Of a stretch of 64,000 nucleotides of DNA, positions 46,341 through 59,099 are shown one piece after another; position 1 is the first letter of the stretch; the number at the start of each line of letters is the position of its first letter. The position numbers were made by a program, and so were the translations under genes. The stretch comes from Eonycteris spelaea. Its lineage: Eukaryota > Chordata > Mammalia > Chiroptera > Pteropodidae. A model generated the notes under the pieces. That model saw nothing but the letters and a program-made list of their open reading frames with translations. It had not been told where the DNA came from and searched no databases. Location: contig PUFA01000314.1 of the NCBI GenBank assembly GCA_003508835.1, positions 744,001 to 808,000 of the forward strand, read 5' to 3'.

Positions 46341-49300
46341 GCCCCGCGGGCCTGGTGACGGGAACGACCCAGGTCATTCTGTCCCGCGCACAGATTTTAA
46401 GGTGTGAAGCGATAAAGAACACACAGAAACATACACAGACTGTCCGGGCGCGATCGCCCTATGAAGAGCTGAGCAGCGGAGGGGACAGAGGCTGTGGGGC
46501 CCCTGAGGGGCCGATGACCTCTGACTGGCCACACAGAAGCGGCGGGAGGGGCCGCCGGGGACGGGCCCGGTGTCACGAAGCCTTCGCTGTTGCTCTGTGC
46601 ACCTCCCTAACGCCTGCCCTCACGCACGAGGTATGTGCTACGTTCGATTTACCGGGAGCACAGGGCGGGCCCAGCTCAGCCGCGGGTAAGCCCTGTGTTT
46701 CGGTGCGGACTCCCCGACCTCCGGCCGCCGCCGCCCAGCACGGTGACTCCCCGCCCGGGGCGTTCCCGGGTTTCACCACCTTCTCACGCCCCAGGGCGGC
46801 AATGGGCAATGCGTTGGGGGCGAGGCCTCTGCTCACCAACACGTGCTCTGCACCTGAGAAGGGGCAGCGCGATGGCTGATACAGCGCGGTTCATACACTT
46901 GTTATTTCTTTTTATTTAAGGGCCTTTAGTTTCCTGCCTCCGAAGTTAAACTCACGATACAGCACTTCCAACCCAGGTCCTTCCTGTGAGACTTATTAGC
47001 GGGGGGAGCTGGCCGTTGGACCAATTCTAGAGACGTTAGTTATTCTTGGCTGCGATGTTTATTTACTCCGGCAAATAATGAGAAAAACGCTGCCATGCTG
47101 AAGCCATTGGCCTTCGCAGAAGTTATGACTTGTCTGTGTTCTCTGTGTTTTCACAATGTGTTTTCACTTACGTAACGGCTCAGATCATCTGGGGGCTGCC
47201 GAGGTCACGGGGAGTTCATCTGGAGACACCTGGACAAAGAGAGCGCTGTGGGGTGGCGGTTTCCCCCGGGGCTGGGGACGCGGGGCAGGCGGGGCGGGCT
47301 CGTGCTCACGGGCACCGCTTCGCCGCATGCGAGGGAGCATTAGCTTCAGCTGGCCGACCCCGAGCTATGCCGCGGCGTCCGAACTGCCAGGGAGATGAAC
47401 AGCTGATAAAAGACGGGGTGAAGGTCAACCCCAGAGCTGCCAGCGACCTCGCAGCACAAAGCACCCCGTTCTGAAGACGGCCCCGAGGCCAGGTCCGCAC
47501 GCCCTGCGACCGTGGGCCTGGTCCGCGGCCACCGCACGGCCGGGTCACTCCTGCCCCGTGCCCTGTGGCACTGACACACTCGCTGCTGCCCAGGGCGGCT
47601 GCCCAAACCAGAGGCCACTGTGCAACGGTCAGCGGCTCGGAGGTCCAGGGTCCGCCGCCCAGTCCCAGCCACGCCGGGATAGCCACGCTCCTACCTCGGT
47701 GCTAATGCCATGAAGCACCGCCGTCTGTACCGGGAAGTCTACTTCAAGGGTATTTAAAAGGCATCACATTTTGCTCCTAATTACCCCTCCATGCCCCCCG
47801 AGCTGTCGAGAGGCCAGAGAGGGCACCGGATCAGGAGACCACATTTCCCACGCGAAAGGACTCCGCGGAGCTACTGTTTGCCACGCGCAAGGGTCAATTA
47901 TTATGCAAAAGAGGGCGGAATGCCAGTAAACACCGCCGGGCCTGGCTCACCACCGGGGCTGTTTGCGACGCCCGCCCCCTGAGCACCGGGGTGTAAAGCC
48001 TCCTTCGGTAAAATGCCGGCTTCTTGAGCGCGGGCAGAAACGGTGCCGAGGGCCTCAGCCCAGCTCCTAGCACACACAGCACGGCGCGTGCGGTTCGCAC
48101 CGCATTCCTGAAACCCGCCAAGCAAGCCGCTGCCCCCTGCGCGCACGGCCAAAGGGACTTGGAACGCCGTGACGTGACGGCGTGCGGGCGGACGTCACGG
48201 TGCCCGTCACACTGGGACAGACACGTGCATCGAATCAGCCCGCTGCATGACTCACAGCTACACGGTGCTGGAGACCACGTGCATCCCGATGCAGCCGACA
48301 CAGTGTCAGGGCGGCCTTGCCCGCTGCACGGGCCCGTCCAGCTGCCACGTCCCCTCCGGCCCCCACGCGGGCTCGAGGACCCCGTGAAGCGGGCCTCCTG
48401 GCTCTGAGCCCCCTGGCGCGTGAGCCCCTGGCGCGTGGGGCGCCCCCGACTGGGCACGTGATGCACGCACCGCCAGGCCCTTCCGCACTAGGTACCATGC
48501 GCCTGTCCCCCCACCCGCACGCTCTTCCACATCACAAAGCGTGTGTCATCGGCTCCGTCTCGCCCCTGCACAGGACCGGGCGAAGAGAGACGCCCAGTTC
48601 GCCTCGCACACAGGGGAGGGACGACACAATGCGTACCACAGAGGGGACTCCGGAGGTCGCTGGGAAGAAGCCTGGCTTCCGGCTCCTTCCGACCCCTGAC
48701 GATGGCCCCCTGACCTCTGCGAGGAGCACGCAGAAACGTGTACCTCTTTCCCTGACAGCGACACTCACTGCTGTAAGTGACACCAGTTTCGTGGCTTTAG
48801 CTATGCTTTACGCATGCGCCTCATTTCCACATTTGTGGCTCTGTCTAGCCACGCTTGGGGCGTGCACCGTGGCACCTGACACTAACCTTACTCCTGCGTG
48901 GTGCACACCTCACCAGTGGCTGTCTGAAGGAGCCACGGTCAGTCTAGCGTCGGCTGGCCCACTGTCTCCTCCTGACTGCTCGCTGGAGGACAGGGCTGCT
49001 CCTCTCCCCCAGGAGTCAGTCACCTCGGAAAAACACACGAGGACTTTTCGGGGAACATGAGGTAGGCATTAAAACGTTATTCTCAAGATAGCCCAACAAA
49101 AACAGAGTCGTCAGCTCTGAGAACGATCTGCGAATACATCTAGTGACATTGTATCTTTAAACTCAATTTTTTTCCCCTCAAGTAGCTGTAAGATTAAATC
49201 TAGAACAAATAACTCTGAGCACACGAGGAGACATTTGTATTTGATTTGAGGAGTTCGAAGGAAAGCCATTTGGGTGCCTGGTGATTAGAGCCGGCCAGTG

Positions 49301-51783
49301 AAATTCACCCCTGCTTTTCCTGTGTGTCTAGAAATTGATCTGTTTATAACACGTGCCCACGTCATCGCGCACCCAGGTAGAAAAATTACGTTCTTATCCA
49401 GACGTGCTAAGGACACATGGAGGCTGTTTTCCTACACGCGGTGATAACTACGTGTCTGAGCAGTGACTGACGTATCGTGTCTCCCAATGAACTAGAAAGA
49501 ATCGGCACTATTTCAGGGGAAAATCGCTGTCGGGCTCCTTAAATAAGCACTTTCCTCATGCCACGTTAGCACGGCCGTCACGCATCTTCCTCGTCGGACC
49601 GGAAGGCATTGCAATAACGCAGACATCCTGAAATGTTCCGCGGCCGTCAGCGAGGCGAGTTCCTGAAAACGTGCTGCCTGATGGCCACGCACCCGTGATG
49701 CACGCCCTCCTTTCCAAAACACCCCACGCGTGCACCTCGCGCTCTGTGCGCACGCGGAGCGAGCGGCCACCCGCCAACGGCGCCAAGATGGCAGCGCCTG
49801 CAGGGGACGCCCTCTCTCGCCTCCCGGCACGCGCTTCGCACGCGAGATGACGCTGCTTCCGGATGAACGCCTCCGCGCAGGGATGCGGCGAGGCATGCTG
49901 CAGAACGCACCGGCCTGCCCCGATCATGCCTGTGCGGGGAAAACCCTGTCTGCCTGGGAAAGACCGTGACGGGATGGGGCAGGCGTGTCCCCAAGGAGGG
50001 GGACGCAAGCGGCAGCTCCCGCGCCCCCGCCCGTGACCCGCGCATCACGCCCCCCTCCCTCTGCGTGTTCCCCTCCAGCTCCCCGTGGACTCGTGGCAAG
50101 TGAGCACACTGAGCACACTGCCCGCCCGGCCGTGCCTCATTAGGATAAGGACGCTGAGGGCCAGAGCCCAGCTGGCGAGGGCGGTGAGGGGCTGGACACC
50201 CCGAGCTGGTGGCCTGCAGGGCGAGCAGGGCCTCGGATGACCACGGTGTGCCAGCCCCGTGGAAAAGGCCGGGCCGATCTCAGGAAGCTGGTTCCGGCGG
50301 CTCGGAGTGATGAGGATGCCAGCCTGCCGGAGGACGGCTTCTGGAAGGTTCTCCTCACTGTCTCACCCAGGCGTCAGAGGATGACTGGTCCCCAGGATTT
50401 CACCAACAAAGGTCAGCATTTTAAAACACTTTCTAAGGGAAAATTGCCTTTTTCTGAGACCCATAAGACACCGACTAAATGAGTGGAAATTAGAAAACAT
50501 CCTAATGAGTGCTCTTTTCGTTCTTAAAACGCTGCTGGGAGGGGGTGATGCCCGAGCATTTACGTAAAACGGAATCCATGGAGTGCCCGCCCCGAGGGCC
50601 CTCCGCCCCCTCGGACACACTTCCCACACGGGAGCCCGCAGGCCAGACCTTCATACCCGTCTGTGAACCAGGCAGTCTGAGCTAGAACCCGAAACGAAGC
50701 ACTGTGTTGTCCTTTGCTTTGTCTGTAATATTGTCTGTCATCGAGATATTAAACTGCGTATCAACAGATCAAGGTCATTTTGACAAAAATTTGCCATGAT
50801 TTCACCTAGGAGATCTTCATTTTGTTAAAAAATTTTTGCTTGGAAATGTGGTGCACATAAACTTAAAAAACAATCACTAGTTTTCCCATCGGACGCCAAC
50901 CTGAACCGCACACGCCTTCGACCACGAGACCCCCGGGGAGCTGCCCGCCTGCTGCGTGGCTGGTCTGGTCACACCGTCCTCGACCTGCCCGTCAGTCCTG
51001 TCCCTCTCTGCGGCAGCCTCGCTGAGAAGCGGGGACTTTTCCCTTCTCCCAACGCGGCGCCGAGGTCACTGCTTCTCCTCTAAGCGCCATCATCCTGGTC
51101 CAGCTGTGCTGTCCGGCCGCTGGGCCCCACGAAGCCGCCTCACGGGCCTGGGCTCGCTGGGGACCGCGGGCCCATCGGCCACCAGGCCGCGTGCCGAGAA
51201 GTGGGGCTCGCACCGCGTCCTCACGGCCGCTGCCGTGGGTGACTTCACTCCCCTTCGCAGCTCCTCGGGGCCTGCGCTCCGCCCACAAGCCGCTCTGCTA
51301 AGTCCTGGTAGCTCTTGGCCGTGGCTCGTCAGGGACCCTCCTTCCTCTCACAGTGACGACCTTCCCGGGGAGTGTGCTGCCTCACCCTGCTGTCAGCCCG
51401 ACGCCTACGTGGATGACGGCGGCACGGATCTCCGCGCACTGACTCCCGGAGCTGCACGCCGCGGCCGCCAGAGGACGTCCCCTCCCGAAACGGACCTGCC
51501 ACCGAGTGCAGCCTGTCGAGGGCTTTAAAAGGCATTTGCTAAACACTGCGCGAAAACGTGCTCTCCACACGGGCCCCGGGAGCGCCACACGGAGGACCAG
51601 GAGCCGCGGATTCCGCGTGAGACCCGGCCCGTGACAGCCGCCGCTGTCCCTGGCGACGTCACAAACATCGAGGGGCACGACAAGGCGTCGAGTCGGACAA
51701 CGAGCCCGACAGGGTGTCACGACGGGAAGAGGGACGGTTCCCGACCTCCAAGGGCCGAAATCCGTCTCAGACTCTACCAGCCT
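46341..51783. other. Non-coding stretch, no gene recognised
   Basis: GC-rich for most of its length, with AT-rich patches at about 46.87-47.15, 49.06-49.55 and 50.68-50.90 kb. Short duplicated phrases occur, such as CCCCTGGCGCGTG twice near 48,410-48,440 and TGAGCACAC twice near 50,101-50,119. No gene, RNA or transposon was recognised. The open frames in the GC-rich parts conflict between strands. Confidence 0.45.
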
Positions 51784-52930
51784 TCACACGCTCCCCGGCC
51801 CCCGGTGCACACTCCCCTGGCCTCCTGCGCACGCTCACTCCTGGCCCCCTGCGCACACTCAGTCCTGGCCCCTGCACACGCTCAGTCCTGGCCCCTGCAC
51901 ACGCTCAGTCCTGGCCCCCTGCACACGCTCAGTCCTGGCCCCCTGCACACGCTCCCCTGGCCCCCTGCACACGCTCAGTCCTGGCCCCCTGCACACGCTC
52001 AGTCCTGGCCCCTGCACACGCTCAGTCCTGGCCCCTGCACACGCTCAGTCCTGGCCCCCTGCACACGCTCAGTCCTGGCCCCCTGCACACGCTCCCCGAC
52101 CCCCTGCACACGCTCAGTCCTGGCCCCCTGCACACGCTCAGTCCTGGCCCCCTGCACACGCTCAGTCCTGGCCCCCTGCACACGCTCAGTCCTGGCCCCT
52201 GCACACGCTCAGTCCTGGCCCCCTGCGCACGCTCAGTCCTGGGCCTCTGCACACGCTCCCCTGGCCCCCTGCACAGGCTCCCCTGGCCCCATGCACACGC
52301 TCAGTCCTGGCCCCCTGCACACGCTCAGTCCCGGCCCCCTGCACACGCTCAGTCCTGGTCCCCTGCACACGCTCAGTCCTGGCCCCTGCACACGCTCCCC
52401 TGGCCCCCTGCACACGCTCAGTCCTGGCCCCCTGCATACGCTCAGTCCTGGCCCCTGCACACGCTCCCCCGGCCCCCTGTGCACGCTCCCCCGGCCCCCT
52501 GTGCACACTCCCTGGCCCCCTGTGCACACTCCCCTGGCCCCCTGCACATGCTCAGTCCTGGCCCCTGCACACGCTCAGTCCTGGCCCCCTGCGCACGCTC
52601 AGTCCTGTCTCCCTGCACACACTCCCCTGGCCCCCTGCACACGCTCAGTCCTGGCCCCTGCACACACTCCCCTGGCCCCCTGCACACGCTCAGTCCTGGC
52701 CCCCTGCGCACGCTCAGTCCTGTCTCGCTGCACACACTCCCCTGGCCCCCTGCGCACGCTCAGTCCTGGCCCCCTGCACACACTCAGTCCTGTCCCTCTG
52801 CACACGCTCAGTCCTGGCCCCCTGCGCACGCTCCCCCGGCCCTCTGCGCACGCTCAGTCCTGGCCCCTGCACACGCTCAGTCCTGGCCCCCTGCGCACGC
52901 TCCCCCGGCCCCCTGCACACGCTCAGTCCG
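51784..52930. repeat. Large minisatellite (VNTR), 22-24-bp units, roughly 48 copies
   Basis: Units of the form CTCAGTCCTGGCCCCCTGCA plus CACG (24 bases) alternate irregularly with 23-base units lacking one C and 22-base units having CTCCCCTGG in place of CTCAGTCCTGG. The array is about 1.15 kb, the largest in the window. Most variation is in the C-run length, the ACACG/GCACG ending and the CAGT insertion. Because units lack stops in every frame, two plus-strand frames of 418 and 481 codons and many minus-strand frames run through it. These are artefacts. The size suggests a hypervariable locus of the subtelomeric type. Confidence 0.97.
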
Positions 52931-53324
52931 TGAAAGAACGAAGAAAGAGTCACGTGTGCCACAACACTGACTCGCTGTCCCCAGAAGTTCCCTCAGGGGC
53001 TCTCGGAGCACACATGGAGTTTGGGAGTGTCACTATTCTCCAAGAAATGGAAATGATGTGCTCTCTTTACTTTTGATTTCGTGCAGGGCCTGATCCAGGT
53101 AGAACTGGGCAGGGAGCAAGGGTTCTGAGCAGCGACGGACCCTTCAAAGCCCAGGCGCCTTGCACGGCCACCTGGGAGACACGAGCATCAGGGACTGAGA
53201 GAGGCTTGAAACAACAGAGCAGGTGAGTAAGGAGCCGAGGACACACAGCCTCGGGGGCGGACCGGCTCAGGATTCTTCACGAGCGGCCGTTGCAGGCTGG
53301 GGGTGGGGGGGGGGCTCTCACGGC
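52931..53324. other. Non-coding stretch with a G10 run
   Basis: GC-rich. A run of about 10 G lies at 53,305-53,314. No gene was recognised. Confidence 0.5.
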
Positions 53325-53474
53325 GAGCCCCGGTCTGCAGCTCCGGGCTGGTGCGGGGCTCTTACGCTGAGCCCCGGTCTCTCACACTGAGCCCCGGTCT
53401 GCAGCTCTGGGCTGGCGCGGGGCTCTCACACTGAACCCCGGTCTCTCACAGTGAACCCCGGTCTGCAGCTCTGG
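53325..53474. repeat. Composite 64-bp tandem repeat (44 + 20 bp sub-units)
   Basis: Blocks starting GAGCCCCGGTCT alternate between a 44-base form, continuing GCAGCTCYGGGCTGGYGCGG, and a 20-base form, continuing CTCACACT. The start points are about 53,325, 53,369, 53,389, 53,433 and 53,453. The two forms share the first 12 and last 8 bases, so the 20-base unit looks like a deletion derivative of the 44-base one that was then co-amplified. Confidence 0.92.
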
Positions 53475-56439
53475 CCCGCGAGCTTGCACCTGCACCAGCA
53501 TGCCTGGGGTGCTTCCCGCGCTGAACGTGCTCCTCACCGCTGCAGGTTCCGACCGAGCGGGTCCGCCTGGGCCCACGCACCTGCCTCTTGAACCGGTTCC
53601 CAGTCGAGGCGGATGCTGCCGGTCTGAGGACCACGCCGCGCTCCCGCCGGGAAGAGCAAACATCACTCCCCTTCGCAAGGTCCACTTCCCCTGCTTACAT
53701 AATGGTGCCGTGCCACGGGTGACCACATGCTGCCTGATTAGCAGCTGCCAGGGCACCTTTAACATTTGAGATAGATCCGTACCTCCCTCGGCAGAAGAAG
53801 AATCACCGCGACCTTACTGCAGATGCTCCTCCCTGTTGTCATTTGCACCTCAAGCGTGATTTTAAAAAGTCAGTTAAAAAATGAAGCATGGAGGGAAACG
53901 TGACCCCAGGGCAAGCGGGCAGGGTCTGCGCCGACTTCGGCCCCAGCGATGAGCCTCTAAGGCGCCTTTTCCTTTCCTCGGCTCCCTGGGCCGGGGTTGC
54001 ACTCGCCCGAAGCCGGAGCTGTGCGGCCAGCAGACGGCGGCCGTGCCGCGCTCCGGCGACCCCTCGCAGAGAGCACGCTTGCCCTGTATGATTCAAGGTC
54101 TGTCGTCCACAAAAGCGGAGAAATCAGCACGGATTTTGCTTCTTGCATTAGCGTCATCGAAACAGAAAGGGTGATCGTGTTTTGAAGGGATGTTACGTTG
54201 GTTAAGACACGCACCAGCAGCTTTGAGACCTGCTGACCTACAACTCAAGAATGATTGTAACTATAACGCCTAAGGCTGTTACCTCTTCTACACATCGACA
54301 CAAAAGCAACAAGTCCACGTGTGCATCACCTCCCCGTTTAAATCGTAGCTGGGAGCAGTGTCCTGGCTTCGGATTCTGCAAACACGAGGACCCACAGGCT
54401 CCTGCCAACTCCTTGGCTGGTCTGTGTTCACACCGTCTTGCACGGAACCGTCTGTGCCATAACAAGAGAATTTAATTTTGTGACTGCTAGGTATTTCCTT
54501 GTGAACTGAAGTTATCACTGAGTCAGACGCTCCAGACCCTGGGCGGCATGGGACGCAGTAAGCAGACTCACGAAGTCTGTCTCAACACAGACCGCTCAGG
54601 AGCAAGGTGACGCTGGCATGTGGCCTCGCGCCGAGGTACCCAGGAGCCGGGCCACTCAGCATCTGCCGTCCGATTTGATACTCCCGACAGTCGTGAGGAT
54701 TTTGTTCTCTCCTCCTGCGCAGTTCTATGTGTTAGCTACAGTCTACACCACTTACTCAGCAGCCACGTGCATCCTCTGGCGGTCTGTATTTTAAATCCTT
54801 CTACTTCTCACAGGCTGCCACACTGAAATTCAAAGGTTTCCTTTGGACGGTTTCACAGTTATACATCCAGGTCGAGGGTGCACACACCGCCCCTTTGCCC
54901 TTCACCGCGTGTGGGAGGCAGACGGCCAGGAGGGCAGGTGGCCCCCAGGAGCGGCGGAAGCCAGGGCATGCTCCCCTGTGGTTCCGCAGGAACGTGGCCC
55001 TGCCCGGCCCCCACGCCACCCCGGACTTCAAAGGCACCGCGGCAGCGCCCCACTGCAGGCAGAAGCCCTTTGCACGCACAGAGCATGCGTCACGGCGCCC
55101 GGAGGGGCCTGAGCAACGCTCCCTCCACCCCTTCCACGCAGGGAAGTCTGTGCCACGACGCCGCTCACGGAGCCCTTCGGAAGTCCGGCACAGCTCGAAA
55201 CAGGCTTCTGACTCCATCCCACGCGGGGTCCCACTGAGCGCCCGCCCTGCGTTTTAAGACGTGCTATTATCATTTTTATTATTATTTGCTTAGTCTACAC
55301 CTGGTTGTGCCAAACTTCAGAAACAGACACAGCGAAACATCCCACTAGGTTTCACTCCCACGTAAATGAAATAAAAGCCGAGGACACTGTGTCGCGTTAC
55401 TAGAGACGATTAGAATTATTGACATCCGACTGTTCTCCCAGCAATAGGAAAGTATATTTTAACTGAGATGTAGAGCTCTGTCAATCACTTTGCAAGACAA
55501 ACATCCAGGAAGGCCAAACTTTCTCTGTCATTCATTATAGGTGCTTATGAAGAATAGACAATGTGACTAGAACTTAAAACTGAGGTAGGATTCGTTAAAT
55601 TTTCCATCCATGGGTATTCCCACTTAGCCGGTGACCAGCGGCCTGGGTGCACGTCTCTGCCAGGTGTACCTGGTTGGCATGGACTGGAAAAGATGATGCA
55701 TAAAATTCAGTTCTGCTCAGAAAAAGCTGGGTCTTCTCCGATTACGCTGTCCACTAGTACTAGAATTAATTTTAAAGCACGGAGGCAAAGACATCACAAT
55801 CCCCTTTGTGGATCCTCCCGTGAACCAGAAAACCAAGAATTAAGGTGTGTGTGTTTTTTAAACGCACAGGAAAGTTCACGTTTCAAAGCAAAGCGTGAGC
55901 GCTGAAAGGCCCCTGAGCCCCAGCAGGGGAGGCCAAGCTCCTTTGTTGAATCCGATGAGTAAAGAGCTAATTATGGGATTCCAGGGGCTTATGCCGACCT
56001 CAGCAGAGAAGCAGAAAACGCGGAGAAGCGTCTCACCTGCTGGCGGCGCCCGTGGCCGCAGCCACTCAGTATCTAGACCGCGCTCCACACTCTTGCTCTT
56101 TCAACGTGACCGGTCTGTGCAACACGAAAACAAACCAAAGAAAACCAGGCCAAAGCAGGGTGGCTTCCAGGGCGGCCGTTCCTGGCTCCCAGCTCGGGGG
56201 GCTCGCGGTGCGAGGCTGAGGTGCGGGACACCTTGGTCTGGGGGAGAGGGAGAGCCCCCCTTGCTGGCGTGCAGACGGCCACCTTCGCCCTGTGTTCCCA
56301 CAGAGCACTGGGGGCATCTCTGTCTCCTGTTCTCAGAAAACCGCCCATCCCGGGGCCTCCTCTGTCTGCGGGGCGTAGGGCTTCCACACGTGTTTTGGGG
56401 GGATGGTGTTCAGTCTATGGTGACACCCTGGCTTCCCCA
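53475..56439. other. Non-coding stretch, no gene recognised
   Basis: The composition is mixed, with an AT-rich section at 55.26-55.90 kb and GC-rich DNA elsewhere. I see no element or gene. Confidence 0.45.
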
Positions 56440-57400
56440 GTTTGCGGCAGGGACACAGGACGCCGATGCGTGGAGAAGCGCCACAGGAAACGACCGGCCA
56501 CGGCGGGTGGACGGGGGCCGAGGCCGCAGGGAGGCCGTCTGAAGCCGCCTCGCCGAGCAGGGCGACAGGCGAGCAAGTGGCAGAGGCGGCGGTGAGACCG
56601 GGGCGCCGGCCGGGGCGCAGGCGGGGCCGATGCAGGCATGGGAGGAGGCGTGTCGGCCGCAGGGAGAGAGGCGTGCGGGCTCTCGGGGTCTAGCTCGGAA
56701 GCGTCAACGCCACACTGCAGCTTTGGGAGAGAGAGCGTATCCACCCTCGGGGACATTCTGCGCACTCGGGGAGGGTGGGCTTCCACACACCTGCTCTCGT
56801 GGACCCCTCACGCCTCGGTCCTACTGACGGCCCCGGCCCGTGTCCAAAACACCGTCCGCCTCCTACGGACTGCACCAGCGACGCCCACCGCGCACGTCTG
56901 CTGCGGCTCCCGTTCGGGCTCGGGCCTCAGGGCTGCGCAGCTGGGGACCGGCGCACCTGTGAGCCGTGAGCTGGGCGGCTGAATGCGCACCTGGGCCGGT
57001 GTGCGGCCCGCCCACGGCACACTCACGCACACCCCCACGCTGTCAGCGGGCTGCCGGCTCGCAACAGGTCTCTCTGCACGGCGGGCCCCGCACGCGCCCG
57101 GCTTCCCACTCCGCGGAGCGTGCGCCGGCTGGCCCGTCGCTGTTCCCTCCGGGCGTCGGGCACGGCCTGGGCCCCCAAGGGTCCTCCTGCGCTGCGCCCT
57201 GGCCTCTCATCGCCCGGCAGCGCCTCACATCTGCTTCTTTCATAACGTGCAGAGTCCCCCTCGCTGTGCGTCACAGGGAGGTGCCCGGGCCCTGCACGGC
57301 GCTGTGACCCCGGGGGCCGGAACCGTTCCTGTGCGCTCACGGGTCGCCCGTGTGCGGATCCGGGAGCCCGGAGGCGGCGTGCGGGGTGTGCCGGCGGGAG

Positions 57401-57530
57401 GCCGCTCGCTGTCGGGACGTCAGACCCGCCGGAAACCGCCGGCCCTTCCCACCACCTGGCCTGTCGCCGCGACGGCTCCCGTGACCCCCGTCTAGGTCGC
57501 GGGTCTCCACGGGGCGTCCGCGGTGATCGC
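57401..57530 (+). repeat. Inverted repeat, left arm
   Basis: The reverse complement of this arm aligns with 58,229-58,344 over nearly its whole length. Shared words include GTGGAGACCCGCG, GACGGG followed by GTCAC, TTTCCGGCGGGTCTGACGT and CCGACAGCGAGCGGC. By hand alignment most positions agree, with one gap of about 9 bases, one of 3 and two single-base gaps. There may be weaker similarity further into the spacer side. Confidence 0.85.
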
Positions 57531-58228
57531 CGCCCGGCGAGGCTCGGCTGCGGAAGAGCAAGGCGTCCCAGAAGGCGCAGTGCCGGCGAGACGCTGTCGT
57601 GCAGGGGACGGCCGTGACGCCCGGGCCGGTCCAGGAACAGCGCCAACAGCGTCCAGCTCCCGTGTCCGGGACGGCCGACACCCAGCAGCTCTGTGCTGTG
57701 CTGCCCGTCTCCAGGAGTCCCTCGCACGGGTGCGAGGAGGACCTTTCCCCAGAGCCCAGGCATCACCCTGGAGATGGCAACGACAGGCTTTGGGGGACTG
57801 GGGAGCGGGAGCAAGCTGGGGACCCGGGCTGGGCCGCGGGCTGTCCCCAGTGCGCACGGAGGGACGACACGCTGCCACCGTGCACCCTGCTGACGACCGG
57901 CCTCTGGGCCGCAGCCAGCGGGACGGGCCACAGGGCCGCTATGCCCAGATGAGCCCTGAACCTTAGTATTGCACCCAGCGACACACAGGAATCTAAGCGC
58001 GAGACTTAACACCCTGATGTGGCACTTTTTAATTACGGCGCGAAGTTGCTTAGGGCGCCTGGCCCTTCTGTGCCTTCTGAACGTGCTGAAGCAAAGCTTT
58101 TCGAGCCGGGTCCTCACGGACGGCCTGGAAACAGCCCTGACGGCGGGGGACCCTGCGGTGACAGGCCTCGAGAGCGAGGCTTTCAGGGACGAGGCAGACA
58201 CGCAGTAAGGACAACCCGGCGTCACAGG

Positions 58229-58344
58229 CTGTGATCTCCACGGACACCCTGTGGAGACCCGCGGCCTGGACGGGCGTCACCGACGGACCAGGCGCTGGAA
58301 GGGCCTGCGCTTTCCGGCGGGTCTGACGTCCGACAGCGAGCGGC
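58229..58344 (-). repeat. Inverted repeat, right arm
   Basis: Partner of 57,401-57,530, about 700 bases away, in opposite orientation. The last 49 bases (58,296-58,344) are the best-conserved part. Neither arm belongs to a repeat family I recognise. Confidence 0.85.
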
Positions 58345-58595
58345 GGAGAGCCCGAGTCCGGGAGCTGCGCCGGGACCTGAGGCCGACGCGGCCGGCGGTG
58401 CTGCCTGCGTGAGCGGTCCGAACCGCGGCGCGCTGTGACTCAGTCTGCGCCTGCAGGAGAGGTGTCAAACGGCACGGTTTCCGTGTGCTTCTGCCTGTCT
58501 TCCCGGGACACACGCGGTTTTACTTTTCACCTTGCACTGAAAACAGATCAGATTCGAATGAAACGAAATAATGTGCAGGCTAAAAGCCCTTAATT

Positions 58596-58619
58596 ACACA
58601 CACACACACACACACACAC
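58596..58619. repeat. (CA)12 dinucleotide microsatellite
   Basis: 24 bases of perfect alternating AC at the edge between CpG-dense and AT-rich DNA. Confidence 0.97.
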
Positions 58620-59099
58620 TGGCTTCCCCTACCGACCAACACACACACGAAGTATGAGATGCATAAGAAAATTACATTTCTTAGAAATAGGAAAAGATTT
58701 TGCAAGTGGTTTTATTGTATTCACCAAAAAATAAATTGGTGAATAAATTTAAAAATTGGGATATAAATTTTCGTAAGATAAGTTAATATCCATACAATCT
58801 TTCTCTCCCTGTGCTGTCTTAGCTGAACGACGCATTCTTTCTTGAGACCACCCAAGTGCATGAAATTCAGGCCAATCGTAGCAGTGAGACTTGTTGGTTC
58901 AGCAAAGGTTTCCGGATTATCCCATGTTGGGCGTTATGGGGACCTAGTAAGTTAACAGCAGCTTCTCCGTACCCGAACTGGGAAACAATGAAGTGAGAGG
59001 GACGTGAGACAATTAGAGGTAAGCGCACACAGTCTGCAGCCAGCAGGAGCTAGGTTGCAGGGCACAGACTAGGACCGCGGCACAGGCTTCCCCACGGCC
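58620..59099. other. AT-rich stretch, no gene recognised
   Basis: AT-rich with A/T runs. I see no identifiable element. Confidence 0.5.

Larger units (their letters stand above)
56440..58470. other. Long CpG-dense block
   Basis: This is the longest sustained CpG-dense part of the window. It contains the inverted repeat arms annotated separately. A minus-strand frame of 400 codons (57.02-58.23 kb) and several others are Arg/Ala/Pro/Ser-rich with no domain and overlap plus-strand frames, so they are treated as compositional. CpG falls off abruptly after about 58.5 kb. A promoter function is possible but undefined. Confidence 0.45.

Noticed and set aside
50130..50230. Possible antisense MIR ('GATAAGGACGCTGAGGGCCAGAG')
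   Set aside because: The similarity is limited to one phrase in GC-rich DNA, with no supporting flanks.
51631..53076. Plus-strand open frames of 481 and 418 codons
   Set aside because: They coincide with the VNTR, whose units lack stops in every frame. The residues are a repeated Ala-Gln-Ser-Trp-Pro or His-Thr-Leu-Ser-Pro-Gly pattern, and minus-strand frames are open over the same DNA.
57023..58225. Minus-strand frame of 400 codons
   Set aside because: It lies in the CpG-densest DNA, where stops are rare. It is Arg/Ala/Pro/Ser-rich, has no domain and overlaps plus-strand frames of similar quality.
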